From Paracyclopina nana (Eukaryota; Arthropoda; Copepoda; Cyclopoida; Cyclopettidae): 64,000 bases of DNA. How positions within the stretch are numbered: the first letter of the stretch is position 1; each line of letters begins with the position of its first letter. Positions 1 to 11,031 of this stretch are shown piece by piece. The notes below the pieces were generated by a model. It saw only the letters and a list, made by a program, of their open reading frames with translations. It had not been told where the DNA came from and ran no database searches. The DNA lies in assembly GCA_019096065.1 (NCBI GenBank), contig JAGUCH010000002.1, forward strand, positions 6,956,501 through 7,020,500, read 5' to 3'. A program made the position numbers and the translations under genes.

Positions 1-1
1 C

Positions 2-319
2 GCTCAATGGGTATTTTCAGAAGCTGGCAAAGTCTTGGCTCAACACATTGGAGCGTTGGCATCTAGGATGAGCCTCGCATTGAAGGAATCATTGTCTGTG
101 GTATGTATTGGATCTGTGTGGAAGTCCTGGATCCATTTACAGCCTGGATTTGAGGAAGCAATGCGCAGCAATGCTCCTGAAGTCCAATCTTACGAGTTGC
201 TCAAGCTCAAAGTTCCCATGGCTGCAGGTGCCTGCTACTTTGCTGCTGACGAATCTATGCAAAAAAAGTATCATCAAAATACTGAAAGATTTTACAAAAA
301 GTCAAAGTGCGCATTATAA
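2..319 (+). CDS. NAGK: N-acetyl-D-glucosamine kinase, 3' end (partial)
   Basis: This is the C-terminal part of N-acetylglucosamine kinase, which phosphorylates salvaged GlcNAc in the cytosol to GlcNAc-6-phosphate. The frame is open from base 2 and reads A-Q-W-V-F-S-E-A-G-K-V-L, matching the family segment around E-A-G-K. It then continues into C-I-G-S-V-W-K-S-W, the conserved motif of the sugar-kinase fold, and ends with the usual K-x-P-x-A-A-G-A region and a TAA stop. The 5' exons lie outside the window. The next gene, NUDCD1, converges from the other strand and its stop lies 32 bp away, so the 3' UTR must overlap it. No AATAAA is visible directly after the stop. Seen: frame and motifs. Known: family activity. 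The identification is firm; only about 105 residues are present. Confidence 0.88.
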   Translation, partial: AQWVFSEAGKVLAQHIGALASRMSLALKESLSVVCIGSVWKSWIHLQPGFEEAMRSNAPEVQSYELLKLKVPMAAGACYFAADESMQKKYHQNTERFYKKSKCAL

Positions 320-351
320 TTTTGACTGCATTTCCGAAAGGTTAAGCCACT

Positions 352-2120
352 TTATTTGACTTTCAAAGTGAAAAGTGTACGAGTCGTTGCCACGTATAAA
401 GCTGAATTGGTCGCCACAGCCCCTATCATGTAATCAGAAGGATCATGCTCGAGCGTTGGCACTTGCTGCTTAGCCACTCTTTGCACCTTTTGGCCACTCT
501 TGCGGTTCCGCAGCTCGCAGCCTCGCGCAATGGGCTCCGGTTTTCTGTAGATATAGACGTGGCGCGTGCGATCAATGATGGCAGCGTAGGACCTATCTGG
601 AGCGGCAACAGAAAAGCGGCGTTGACTCTTGGAGGCTTGAACATATCCAAGCGCGTTGAAAGTGTCAACATGCTCCAAAGATAGTTCATGATTTTCCAAT
701 ACTTTAGGCTCCCAGACGAGTCCATCAACATCATGCCTTAGACACAATGTTGATCCTGTGGAGCTGAACAGAAATTGGCTGTCACCAACCACAACCTTTT
801 TAGCGTCTTTTGGCAAGGCATGCACTAACATAAGAGCTCTTGACACTTCAGTAGATTCATCATCGCATCCCTCCAATTCTTGGGCATTGTAAATGGATGG
901 CCGTCCTGGATCGGGACAAGGGTCGTTGGAAGTCAAGTGAGAAAGTTGCTCGTGAATCTTCTCAACCATGGCAGCATCCATGACTTCCTCTCCATCATCT
1001 TTCAAATCAACGTCCAAGAACCGTTGCCACATCAAACCGGTATTGGCCTTGCACATTGTTATCTCTAGCTTATTCTTCTTCGAATCTATGGTCCAAGTCA
1101 TACTGTCAGTATCAAGTACATTCCACAGCTTGCCATCCATGACTGTTAGATCCTTAACCTTGACTGTCATGTGCGAAGGCTTGAGCACAACTTTTATGTC
1201 CTTTTTCCCCGTTCCTGGCGGAAGCATCACCCAAACTGCCATGTCCTCCACACCTTGCAGCCAATAAAATGCGGGTATTTTTTCCACTCTGACTTCTTCA
1301 GTATCCATTTCATCTTGAGGCGGCATGCCAGTGGAGTCAAACAAGAACTCGAATGACTTGTCCTCCCCAAAATAGAGGATACCTTCCGAGCTGAGTTCTA
1401 AAAGCTCGATTTCTCCGAAAAATGCAAACCTGCGAACCCGCTCGAGCTTGGTCAAGTCTGAATTGAAGCTGAGCCATTCCACAACGTTGACAAAATTGCC
1501 AGACGGCTTGGACAGGTCAAGTCCTTCTACTTTGGACTTGTCTTCCACTTTCAGCAGCGCAACCTCGCTTCCTTTGGCATCGGCAACAACAAAAGGTGAT
1601 TCTGTGCCAAGAACTTGATCTTGGAACAAAATTTGGCTCCATCTTGAGCAACTCTGCCTGTCACCAGTCTTGATGAGGTATAGAGTTCCAAGGCCGTCAG
1701 CAAACACTGCATGGTCTGGACTAGCAAAGGTCAGGGTTGAGTTGAGCTCGTTTCCTGTGGTAGATTCGGGTCCCGGAGCAGACCACACTTCCACCACCTC
1801 AGATGAGAGGCCATGATCAGATTTGTTGGTTATCTGGAAAATCGTTGACTGGTCCACGAGGTAACCGATGTCGAGATTGAATTTGTCGATCACAAGAGCG
1901 TTATGCTTGCCGAAAAGCTTGGCGTGATGAAACGAAAACTGAGGAACAAAATATGTTAGCATTTCATGAATTATGATCATTAGAAATATGTTACTTGTTC
2001 ATCGCTAGGAAGTCTCGGATTGACTGCATGTGGCAGTTTCGACGCAAAGCAAGGTACGCTGTCTAGACTTAGTTTGTACCCTTCGAAATCACTATCAATG
2101 AGGTCTCTTTCCACTTTCAT
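352..2120 (-). CDS. NUDCD1: NudC domain-containing protein 1
   Basis: The protein is a NUDCD1/CML66 homologue: an N-terminal beta-propeller-like region, a central CS/p23-like NudC domain (residues around P-A-F-Y-W-L-Q through the L-x-V-x-D-V-L-x-x-D-x-M-T-W segment) and a second propeller-like part ending near L-x-T-L-K-V-K. The family acts as an HSP90-type co-chaperone for client propeller proteins. Exon 1 spans 1995-2120 (ATG at 2118-2120, 42 codons), followed by a 56-nt intron with GTAACA...CTCAG, and exon 2 spans 352-1938; the join is phase 0 and restores M-K-V-E-R-D-L. The stop codon sits inside an AATAAA (AAATAAAG on the minus strand), so the 3' UTR must be very short. It converges on NAGK. 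Identification is strong. Confidence 0.88.
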
Positions 2121-2601
2121 TTTTGCTATTTGTTAAAAAATTGTAGTTTTCGGTCAATGATTACCGCAGTTGGTTGATTGCTGTTTGTTATGATTTTCTA
2201 ACTCGGGTTACTCAGCTCAAGCTATCAGAGATACCAGATTTTTGTGACTTATCCCCCAAAATAGCCACGCTTGTCTAGCTAAGGGGAAAAAATCCCCAAG
2301 AAGCCATAAATGTCCTAAAATTGGCCACATTTTATGTTAGCATCAGGTTTGACTCATTAAAGCTTCTCTCGACTTTTTCCACTTTAAAGTCCTCTCTCAA
2401 CTATTCAACCCCTGCACCTGCGCCCAAATTTTAAGTGCCGACGCCCGAAATAAATATAGCTTTTTATTTTGGCTCATATCTTAACCATATATCATTAAAT
2501 ACACAAGATTCCTTTTTTTAAATATATCTCATATCACTTATGTAAAAAACTTATTACAAAAAGTGAGTGTGAAAAAGCATGAAGACTAGTTTTGAATAAC
2601 T
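2121..2601. other. Intergenic, AT-rich
   Basis: This gap lies between the NUDCD1 start and the SLC35C2 stop and must hold the NUDCD1 promoter and the SLC35C2 3' UTR. A stretch near 2250-2335 with 'ccccaa.atagcc' and 'aaaattggccac' wording resembles the dispersed repeats seen near 6300 and 33350. No ORF, RNA gene or clear TATA box is seen. Confidence 0.5.
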
Positions 2602-4185
2602 TCAATCGGACAAAAGAAGGCCCAAAGCAGTGTCCTTCCTGCGGTCACATTCATCTTGATTCCGTAAAATTGGAGCTTCCATAGCCTCATCCTTTGACTC
2701 CAGTCCTCGCATTTCTAAATGCTGGTCTCGAATAGAGGTCCATGTCCGGTTTTCTCTTAAATAGTAGTCGTCACTGCTCACAGATCTAGACTTCTTCCTA
2801 TTCACTTGCATCATTTCGGTCTCGCTATCATCTGAATCGTTCAGCAGAGGAAGTCCTTCATTTCCAATGCGCTGAGGAACTCGGGACCTCGGACGACGAA
2901 AAAAATTATCATGGTCATCCATATCATCTGAGCTGGACAATGCTTCAAAGGAAGTAATTGAACGCCTTTGGGAGGCCACAGTTTCTATTTCATCAGCCTT
3001 TACAGCCTTTCGGATCACATGAGCAAAAATGCCCAAGAGGCAAATCAATATTCCAGCCAAGTTGACAGAGGATATTTCGTTGCCGTTACGCAACACAGCC
3101 AATGCTAACACAGTCACTTCCTTTAAAGCAAAAGTTTAAATTGAAAGTTAAAAGTTAAAAGAATATGAGGAGTCACCTTTACAACTCCAATTATAGCCAA
3201 GGTTAGAGAAGAGGCAAATGTTACAACCATGAATTCAGCAACCTCCATGCAGAAAGCTAGGAGACCACCAATTGCCATGAGCGTGATGGTATGGGTGAAT
3301 TCAGAGAGTTCGTGGAAACGAAACATGTCCTCCGTAGCAGCGATTGAGACTCCTAAAAATGACCAAACTTGATTTGAATTCAGGCAATAGCTAAGAATGA
3401 GCGGAGAAATTACCTTCAACGCTGATTGCTATTGGCAAAAGTGAAAGAATCATCAAGGGTTGAATGTGATACATAAAATCGACTGGATTTTGCAGGCCAA
3501 GCTTCGACTTTTGCATGATCAGCTGTGACATTGTCCACCTTATTCCACTGAAAAAAGCTGCTATCAAAACCATCATGAAGCCTATGAAGCTGAAACTGGT
3601 TGATTTATAGGTGAACATGGTCAATCCTCCAGATATTAGCACCACAATTACAATTTGAGACCAATGCTGAGAGAAAAATATTAAGGTCCATCATAAAGTG
3701 TTCAGCGCAATAATTACTTTTCGCTCAAGCTTGAATAGGAGGCCGAACAAGAGAATAAATGGCGTTGAGGTCGTTTTGGTCATGGTATACAGAGATAGCG
3801 TGATGTATTGAAGACTCCATTGACTGAGGCCGATGTCGAGGCCAGACACCACAGCCACAATCGCAACTTTAGACAAGTAATCCTTCCATCCAAGGACTAC
3901 CCGATTTTCACCAGTATATTTTGACCACAAATAACGACAGAGACCAGCCAGGCAAAACTTAAGTACCAGATGAACAATCACAATGGTCAAGGGATAAGGG
4001 AGTCGCACTATCAGGTCTTTTTGGTAAAATGTCAACGCAATGGATGCGGAGAAGTAAAATGCTATTATCACCATCAACTTGAGAGAGTGCGACCACCATG
4101 ATGCTGAAGAGACGCTCGATTTCAACTTTCTTCTGGCTTCTTTCAATTCTCTGGCAGTCTCTCGTTTCAGTTTATTCCTCATCAT
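2602..4185 (-). CDS. SLC35C2: Solute carrier family 35 member C2 (nucleotide-sugar transporter family)
   Basis: This is a multi-pass membrane protein of the drug/metabolite transporter fold. The signature segments F-Y-Q-K-D, L-S-L-Y-T-M-T-K-T-T-S-T-P-F-I-L, F-T-Y-K-S-T-S-F and G-I-R-W-T are present in family order, with a hydrophilic acidic and serine-rich cytosolic tail. Vertebrate SLC35C2 is a Golgi protein linked to GDP-fucose supply and Notch fucosylation. Four coding exons fit: 3718-4185, 3414-3666, 3177-3352 and 2602-3120, with introns of about 50-60 nt and all phases consistent (phase 0, 1, 0). The start at 4185 gives a basic N-terminus before the first membrane segment. The divergent neighbour Pcd starts about 590 bp away. 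The substrate is inferred from the family only. Confidence 0.87.
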
Positions 4186-4775
4186 TGGAGAGACGACGGC
4201 CCCTAATAATTGGTTTTACACATCCTTCGAGAGCCCAGCAAAGCTACTTGTTGGCATTCTCAATTCTGATTGACGGAAAAAAGGAATCAAAACATAGAAG
4301 AAAAGTAACGAATGTTTAAGTCTAGCTTCAACTGTTTGTATTAGCATATTAGAATACGCATATTTTTGCGACAGTTATGGTACATGTACGTCGCTTTATT
4401 TGATTAGTTGCATTGTCCATGACTTTGATTAAATCAACAAAAGTAATTTAACTAGAAATGCATGAAAAGATCTCGCAATTTGCCCGAAATTATGTAGCCA
4501 AGGCACTCAAATCGGTATTTTTGACTTTTGCGGTTTGAGCCAAAAGCTTTCAAAAGTTGCCGAATGGTTGAGAGTCAAATAAAAACAAACAGTGCAGTCA
4601 CTGCAGTGTTCATATTCAAGATTTTTCCCCTTGATTAGATAGATGGTAGACGCTATTATGGTTTGAGGGGATGAGCAACAGGTTTCTGACAACTCTTATC
4701 ACCTGGCCCACTAGGTTGGTGACCAAAATAGTATCTGCGCAGATTTCAACAACACGAGTTTTGGAAAAAAGAAAA

Positions 4776-5075
4776 ATGCCAGCCAAGCTGACAGTTGAGG
4801 AACGAGAATCTGATTTGGCCAATGTATTGAGCTCTGGTTGGATCATGGATGCCTCTGGCCGTGATGCAATTCAGAAAAAGTTTACTTTCACCGACTTCAA
4901 TCAGGCTTTTGGGTTCATGACGCGAGTGGCTCTCAAAGCTGACAAAATGGACCACCATCCTGAATGGTTCAACGTCTACAACAGAGTGGAGGTGACTCTC
5001 TCTACTCATGACTGCTCTGGTCTTAGCCAAAATGACATCAAACTGGCCAAGTTCATGGACGAAGCGGCCAAATAA
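4776..5075 (+). CDS. PCBD1: Pterin-4a-carbinolamine dehydratase
   Basis: The short enzyme recycles tetrahydrobiopterin by dehydrating 4a-hydroxytetrahydrobiopterin made by the aromatic amino-acid hydroxylases. The family hallmarks are intact: G-R-D-A-I near the start, F-N[11 protein letters not shown], and [11 protein letters not shown] with the catalytic histidines, then L-S-T-H-D-C-x-G-L and a final D-I-x-L-A. Length is about 99 residues from the ATG at 4776, matching the family. An in-frame ATG 105 bp upstream (4671) would add about 35 residues rich in Arg, Thr and Ser; this could be a mitochondrial targeting form or simply 5' UTR. It is a single exon. A likely AATAAA lies about 45 bp after the stop (near 5122). 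Confidence 0.93.
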   Translation: MPAKLTVEERESDLANVLSSGWIMDASGRDAIQKKFTFTDFNQAFGFMTRVALKADKMDHHPEWFNVYNRVEVTLSTHDCSGLSQNDIKLAKFMDEAAK

Positions 5076-5275
5076 GCCTTTACGCGAGCTGACAAAGATG
5101 CGCTTTTGATTGATTGGTTCGAAATAAACATGCAAAAGCTCCCAAAAAGGTATTGCAATATGCTGAGTAGATCCACATAATTTCAGTTTTTGTAGAGCTG
5201 CTTCTTTCACTTACATCGCTCAGTAATCAGTATATTCGAGTTGGTTTTGTTAAAAACTGCCTTCCTCGCAAGAAA

Positions 5276-5976
5276 ATGATTGTCTTGTTTCTTATTGCCC
5301 TGCTTCAAATAAATTCAGTCATAGGAGATGGAGAGGGGGGATCTCCGGAATCGACTGGTAGATTTGGTGCATTTGGCCCTTTCTCGGGACCATATCTTGA
5401 TCATCTGAAGAACAATTTCAGTTTGTACAATTTGTTTCGGTTTCCGAATCTCACCAGTCTCGTATCCCCATCCGATGATGAAAGCGAGCAATCAGAAGAT
5501 TACGACTACGCTAAAGATGCATTATCGGATCAGTTCAAGATTGCGGATTTAATTGACGAGTCTGAGGATTTCTATACGCAGCCAGCACGTCTCGGCTACT
5601 CCTACAACAGGCTCCGTAGACACAGGCGGTTCACAGACAAAATGATAGGTATTATATAAAATATTTTTTAACTCCCGGTTGGCAGTTAGCCCTTAAAAAC
5701 TATTTTTTAGCTAATGCTAATGGTGCGTTTGACTACTTCAATGGTCATTACAAAAGGTTGCAAAAGTCCTTCGGTGAGGATGTCAGCGAGGAAAAGCCTA
5801 GGACGAAAAGGCAAGCATATAACGTATTCGAAAATGTCATACGAGGCCTTGTCTACGGGAATTACTACGAGAACCAAGGCGGCTACAGCCCTCGTTACAA
5901 CAGCGTTCGATATTCTCCCTCTTATTATTCATCCGCGGACAATCGACCAAGCAATTATGGTTACGGAGGAGCTTAA
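5276..5976 (+). CDS. Secreted tyrosine/asparagine-rich precursor with dibasic sites
   Basis: I do not recognise a family. Two exons join cleanly: 5276-5648 and 5711-5976, with a 62-nt intron (GTATTA...TTTTTTAG, phase 1), giving about 212 residues. The N-terminus is a strong signal peptide (M-I-V-L-F-L-I-A-L-L-Q-I). The first half has an acidic stretch (S-P-S-D-D-E-S-E-Q-S-E-D). Basic clusters R-L-R-R-H-R-R and the furin-like K-P-R-T-K-R could release peptides. The segment after R-T-K-R begins Q-A-Y-N-V-F-E-N and the C-terminus is rich in Y, N, G and S. This could be a neuropeptide-like or extracellular-matrix precursor; that is inference. The exon structure and signal peptide are directly visible. 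Confidence 0.65.
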
Positions 5977-6117
5977 TTGAATGATTGACACATATATCAT
6001 AATTCTAATTTGACGACAAATATAAGTAAAGAACTATAAGCATTATTTTCTAGCAAGCCCTGAAACCGAATTAGCATTAAAATGACAAAAAAACATCGGA
6101 TAAGTCTGTGCAGTCAG

Positions 6118-6380
6118 ACAAGTGATAATGATCAATAACAAAAAAGTGAAGAAATTCAAATAAAATGACTTAAAAAAAGTCAATTATTTGTGGAGCTCAG
6201 TTCCACTTACTGTTTGTTCACAAAAATAATTTCCGTGTTTTTAAAAAAATGGCATAATTACGCTATTTTTTTTTTTTACATCTTTTCACACTTTTGAAAA
6301 CGACCACTTTTGCTGCCACCAAAAAATCTTCCGACAAACTCATCTAAAAAACGACCACTTTCCGACCACCGTTGGCCACA
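6118..6380. repeat. Dispersed repeat, copy A (related to 33316-33730)
   Basis: Two modules recur near 33.3-33.7 kb. One contains 'ataaaatgactt' and '...tttaaaaaaatggcataatta'. The other is a run of 'cgaccacttt' phrases. The modules occur in opposite order in the two copies, which suggests a fragmented or permuted mobile sequence. No coding capacity is evident. Confidence 0.5.
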
Positions 6381-6709
6381 CTGGACTTTTGGCTAATTTT
6401 AACTCAGTGTAGCATTGAGAGTGTACCTATCCTGACTTTTAACTTTCAGTGTAGCATTGAGAGCGTGCCTTTACCCTAATAATGAAAAACCTTTCCTTTC
6501 GGTTTGCCGATCAGCCTCTCTTCCCAAGCTGGTTTAATTACAAAAATCTAATTGAAAACCCTTTGGCATGGTGACTATCTAGGGGTAGCCCCTCAAGATG
6601 GCCCATAAGATTTTCGAAAAGCTCTCGGTGCCGCTAGAGTGATTATTGAAAATTCTGCAAAGGCTTCCCTTAATTGGACGTCTAAATCAGTTGCGCTCAG
6701 ACATGATCG

Positions 6710-6820
6710 CTCAGAGACTTATATACAACTCTGTAACTATTTAAGTCTCTGGTTGCGCTGTTTCACGAAATAAGAATCTAGCAACGCTGCTAAGTGCTAA
6801 TAGCCGCAAACAGAGACTTA
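6710..6820. repeat. Inverted repeat with CAGAGACTTA arms
   Basis: CAGAGACTTATATA near 6712 is followed by TTTAAGTCTCTG near 6740, giving a 10-bp perfect hairpin, and CAGAGACTTATATAAC occurs again near 6805. It is probably a remnant of a small inverted-repeat element. Confidence 0.45.
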
Positions 6821-7337
6821 TATAACAAGAGAAGTGCTACTGGGCGAGGCTTAAGGGGGTGCGTTTGCAGATCTGCTGCACGCTCCAAAAGAGACTACAA
6901 TGGAATTTTGGTCGCGGCTGCCTGAATTTGGGCCGGGGCAGACTTTTGGTTGCTAATAACTCCTAAATGAGTCCACTTAGCCAAAATAGTCCTATTTTAC
7001 GAGGTGCTCAATTTTGCTAGGGCTATCTTTTGTCTTTTATAAATATTTTCACAACTATTAGGAATTAAAAGTTGTAAAACAGAGGTGCCAGTTGGCGTTT
7101 TCCTTTCTGGATCATTGCAGCCCCCTGACTATTTTATTAGAACAGCTGACCCAAATGTTTTCAAAATCTCTAGTAGCACTTGGCGCGCGCTCGCGTGCAG
7201 TGAGAATGCAAGAAGTAGCACTTCTCTTTCTGCCGCAAACTGAGAACTGTGAGAAGTGAGTTTGTTTTGATTACTGAGCGCGGAAATCTGCTTACTGCTT
7301 AGCACAAATAGAGCCGAACTTTGTTAGTGTTTGAAAA

Positions 7338-9777
7338 ATGACAACGCCGGCAACCATTAGGTGCCTTGAGGAGCGCCAGGTTGACCGGCCAATCTCTCAT
7401 CTCTTGTGGTCACCCAAAATGGATATTATAGCAGTTGGAAGCGTAAACAACGACATCTCTTTGTATCGACTGAATTGGCAAAGAGTGAGCTGATGATCAT
7501 GTCTTCATAGAACTCTTTCATGAGCCATTTCTTCTAGATCTGGATCACTGACGCCTGTGAGGACAAGTTGTTGTCATTATCGTGGCGTCCTGATGGCAAA
7601 GTTCTGGCTGTGGGCTATGACTCCGGCAGGGTGGATTTGTTCGATGTCGAGAGCCATGTACCTGTCTTGTCCAAGAACGTCAATGAGCCCATCACGTTTT
7701 TGAGGTGGAGCCCCTCTTCAATGCCCAAGGTGGAAAGCAATGACTCGGATTGGGAGTTCTTGACCAAATTCCCTTGTTTGAGCAAAGCCTTCAGCTACAA
7801 CCCTTCAAGCCACGAGGAGATTCAAAATTGCCGAAAACTCAGCGTGGAATCTAGTCAATCGTTGCTCATCTGTGGAACAGATAAGGGCTCCATCCACTTC
7901 TTCGTGGCGGGATATTTATACATTGGCTTCATAGATATGGGGAAATTGTTCAGTTCCGACATAATTACTATTAGAGATGCCATTTTTGCACCTCAAAGCA
8001 TGTCTTCCCTGGTCGTTTTGTCGACCAACGATGATCAGGCAAGTTTGTCTGTAGTCAAGTTCCCCATGATTGCAGCCTGTTTCTCTGAGCTCTACGCTTT
8101 GGCTGAAAAGCAAAGCATCCTCCAAGGTAAGCGTCCATTAAAGGTACTTAAATTGAAGGGTTCTCTATATCATAGCGTAGGTACAATGGACTACATGGAA
8201 GACACACTGAAGCAGATTTCGGAAGCATGGGAAACCATTTTGCTTGAAATGGACAACAAGTTGAGCTCTTACTCCAAGCAGATGCCGGATGAGCACGGTA
8301 TGTCCGCTGACTTCCTGGAGCTCCTGGTGCTTGGTGTACCTTCACCCGAACTTGAGCACTTCCTCCTTCAGGAGCTGGGCGAAAAAGGCCTAAAAAAGCT
8401 GGGGCACTCTATAGAGGTCTCATATTCTAATGTGCAAAGACTTGTGCTCAAGTATTTGCATACAGTATCCCAGGCTCTAAATTTTCACCTAGCAGAAGTG
8501 ATGGGAGATTTGCAAGTAGGCGGCCATACTCTGATAAAGTAGCTTCATTAATTACGCTAATTAATCGTTCACGTCTTGCAGGCAAGTGATAAATATGGGT
8601 CGGTGATCAAAATAGATACCAAAACAATTGCAAAGGCCCAGAAAAACGCTAGCGCTTTTTGGGCTAAAGGTCTTGAGCTGCAGCAAGTCATTGATGAGTC
8701 GATGAAGTGCTTTAAAGCTTTTTTCAGGTGGCTGTATGTTGAGATCCTCAGATTGTCTGACGAAAATGTGTCTGAAGACCTCTCCAAAGCCTCTCAGCAA
8801 GATGTCGAGTTCATCGCTGAATTCCTCGAAAATTTCTCAAACAAAGCCAACAAAGAAAACGAGTCCAGCACTTACTTAGAGCGAGTTGGCCAATACATGA
8901 AGGATGAGCCTCTTGTTCAACTCGTTGATCGGAGCAAAAACCCATGGCATACGTTTCTCAAGGAGAATCAGGACTTGCTCAACTTGCCTGAAATTTTAGT
9001 GGTGGACGAGAGTGCTTCTCTGATACAAGCATTTCATAAATTACAAGCCTCCATTACAGACATTTTTTCGGATTTGCAATCTGACTTTTCAGATATTGCA
9101 GTTGCTACGGGATCCTGCCACATTCAGCATTCGGACATGAAAAATTGCCATTTCAGTCAAATTGAGCAAGGTGAAAATGAAGACCGCACCTATGGGATGA
9201 TTCTATGGAGTGGTCGAGGCGTGGACTCCAAGGCTCTTTGCTTCGAGTTCGACTCCTCCAAAGCAAAAGATCCTTTAAAAGGACTTTGGATTTCGGGTGG
9301 GACGTTGGAAAACACCAATTCACATCATTTTGTTGGTGGTTCTTTTTATACGTGCGACACAATCTCAGTGCTACTTGAGAGCAATGAAGGCCAGAGACTC
9401 ATCCAATTGCCCGTCGCCTCTTTTTCGCCTTATTACAGAAGCCTCCCATTTAACGAGGCTGCCAGCATCGATACGCATGGCTCGATGTTAGAAACACTGA
9501 GCATATTTTCTTTGGCTGGCCCAGTGAGTATAATACTGCTTCAGTGTCTTAGGTGCATTTCAATAAACCTTAATCTCCTCAGGCATACCACAGGGAGCCG
9601 GAAGGCCTGAATGCTGATAAATTTTCGGTCTCTGGCCCTCGCAAAGTTGCAGCATTTTTGTTCAAGAACAAGAAACGCATACGCATATATGATATGGAAA
9701 TCGAGGAAGAGGACGATGACGATGGTGACACTTTAGAGAACTCGGGTTTTTCAAGTGAATTAAACACGAGTTTTTGA
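7338..9777 (+). CDS. ANAPC4: Anaphase-promoting complex subunit 4
   Basis: APC4 is a scaffold subunit of the APC/C ubiquitin ligase. The N-terminus carries WD40-like repeats (L-L-W-S-P-K-M-D and L-S-W-R-P-D-G-K-V-L-A). The helical middle contains the family signature S-M-K-C-F-K-A-F-F-R-W-L-Y with F-I-A-E-F-L, and the C-terminus has R-K-V-A-A-F-L-F followed by an acidic tail. Five exons fit: 7338-7484, 7538-8126, 8181-8515, 8582-9523 and 9583-9777. The 54-nt intron at 8127-8180 has no in-frame stop and a length divisible by three, so retention would add 18 residues. The alignment with vertebrate APC4 improves when it is removed. A Ras-family gene follows on the same strand after about 200 bp. 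Confidence 0.92.
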
Positions 9778-9941
9778 GCTATCATGTCAGCAAAGCTATT
9801 TGGGTAAAAATAAAGAGCAAGATCACATTTCAGGAGTCGGCCGGTATCAGCTCCGGCAACAAAAACTTTGTCAAGATTGGCCTGCATAAAAGTGCGATAG
9901 CATAAAATTCTTGAATTATCAGGGCTTCAACAGGAAGCTTG

Positions 9942-9961
9942 CTGCAGTCTAAATTTTCAGT
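9942..9961 (+). promoter_or_regulatory. Candidate outron/trans-splice acceptor before the Ras gene
   Basis: A good 3' splice site (TCTAAATTTTCAG) ends at 9960, 19 bp before the Ras-family ATG and about 180 bp after the ANAPC4 stop, with no obvious upstream donor in between. It could be a cis acceptor for a non-coding 5' exon or a spliced-leader acceptor in a two-gene unit. Confidence 0.4.
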
Positions 9962-9979
9962 ACTGCATCAAAAAACAGC

Positions 9980-10699
9980 ATGAGCGCAATTGAGGCCAAC
10001 AGTAAACGCTGCTACAAAGTTGTGCTACTAGGGGGTGGCGGAGTTGGCAAATCCTGCCTCACGTTCAGGCTAGTGCACAATGAATTCTTGTCCAAATATG
10101 ACCCAACCATCGAAGACTCCTACAAAAAAGATAACTTCCAAGTGGATGGCGAAATTTGTCCACTGGAAATCTTGGACACTGCAGGACAGGTATGTCACAT
10201 TTTTCAAGATAAACTCCTACTGACCATAGTAGCCTTAAAAGGATGGATTCGTGGGTATGCGAGACTTGTACTACAAAAGTGGAGATGGCTTTTTGTTAGT
10301 GTACTCAGTGGGAGATGGATCTTCAATGGATGATGTCAGAGAAAGATTCCAGGGACTCCTAAACGCAAGAGTGAGTCCATTACTTGAGCGCATAAAAATA
10401 GGCTTTAAAAGTCTCGAGGTTTCACCTTGTAGGGCTGTGACGCAAATACTGCTCCTCCAGTGACAGTAGTGGGGAACAAGTGTGACTTGGATGAGGAGCA
10501 TAGAATTGTTTCTAAAGAGGCTGGACAAATGCTGGCAGGTGAACTAGGCCAGAATGTGGGCTGGATAGAGACATCAGCCAAGGCTGATATCAATGTGTAT
10601 GATGTTTTTGCTGACTTGATCAGAAAAATCAAGGCTAATGTGCAGCAGCAAGATGAGATAGCAAAGAAACTAAGAAAGAAAAAATGCATCGTTATGTAG
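9980..10699 (+). CDS. Ras-family small GTPase with CaaX box
   Basis: This is a small GTPase of the Ras/Rap/Di-Ras group. Visible motifs: P-loop L-G-G-G-G-V-G-K-S, effector loop Y-D-P-T-I-E-D-S-Y, switch II D-T-A-G-Q, N-K-C-D-L for guanine specificity, and S-A-K. The tail is polybasic (K-K-L-R-K-K-K) and ends C-I-V-M, a CaaX prenylation signal, so membrane attachment is expected. Exons 9980-10189, 10242-10370 and 10433-10699 are all phase 0 and give 201 residues. The switch II continuation [10 protein letters not shown] is unlike canonical E-E-Y-S-A-M-R-D, so the exact subfamily is open. The Ras-type effector loop is intact and Gln61-equivalent is present. Confidence 0.88.
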
Positions 10700-11031
10700 C
10701 TGTGACATATGCTTTCTGTGAAAGGTTGCTTTTGCTTCCATCTGTTACGCTTTCACTTTGCCATTAATAAAAACTATAACTAATCGCAGGGAGCTCGATT
10801 ACATTTGAAGTGGAGCCAAACTCTAGGAACAGAGTCCAAAATTATTGCGCGCGTCTATTAGTATATTCGGTTTCGAACAACGAGGCTAAGAAAATGCCCA
10901 TGCAAATTTGTGATTAATAGCTTTGGCAAGTTTCGCAATTAGTGAGGATATTTTAGTCATGGCTGTCCTTTGCAATTTATAGCAGTAAAGGTAGATATTG
11001 CTGCAGTGTTGCTTTTGTGTGATAAGAGTAT

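Larger units (their letters stand above)
5977..7337. other. Repeat-rich intergenic region upstream of ANAPC4
   Basis: No gene is seen in this 1.4-kb gap. It contains a dispersed repeat at about 6118-6380, a short direct duplication at 6409-6471 (two copies of 'agtgtagcattgagag'), and a set of CAGAGACTTA/TAAGTCTCTG inverted copies at 6710-6820. GAGAAGTGCTACT near 6829 is matched by AGTAGCACTTCTC near 7211. It looks like old transposon debris plus the ANAPC4 promoter. Confidence 0.55.
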
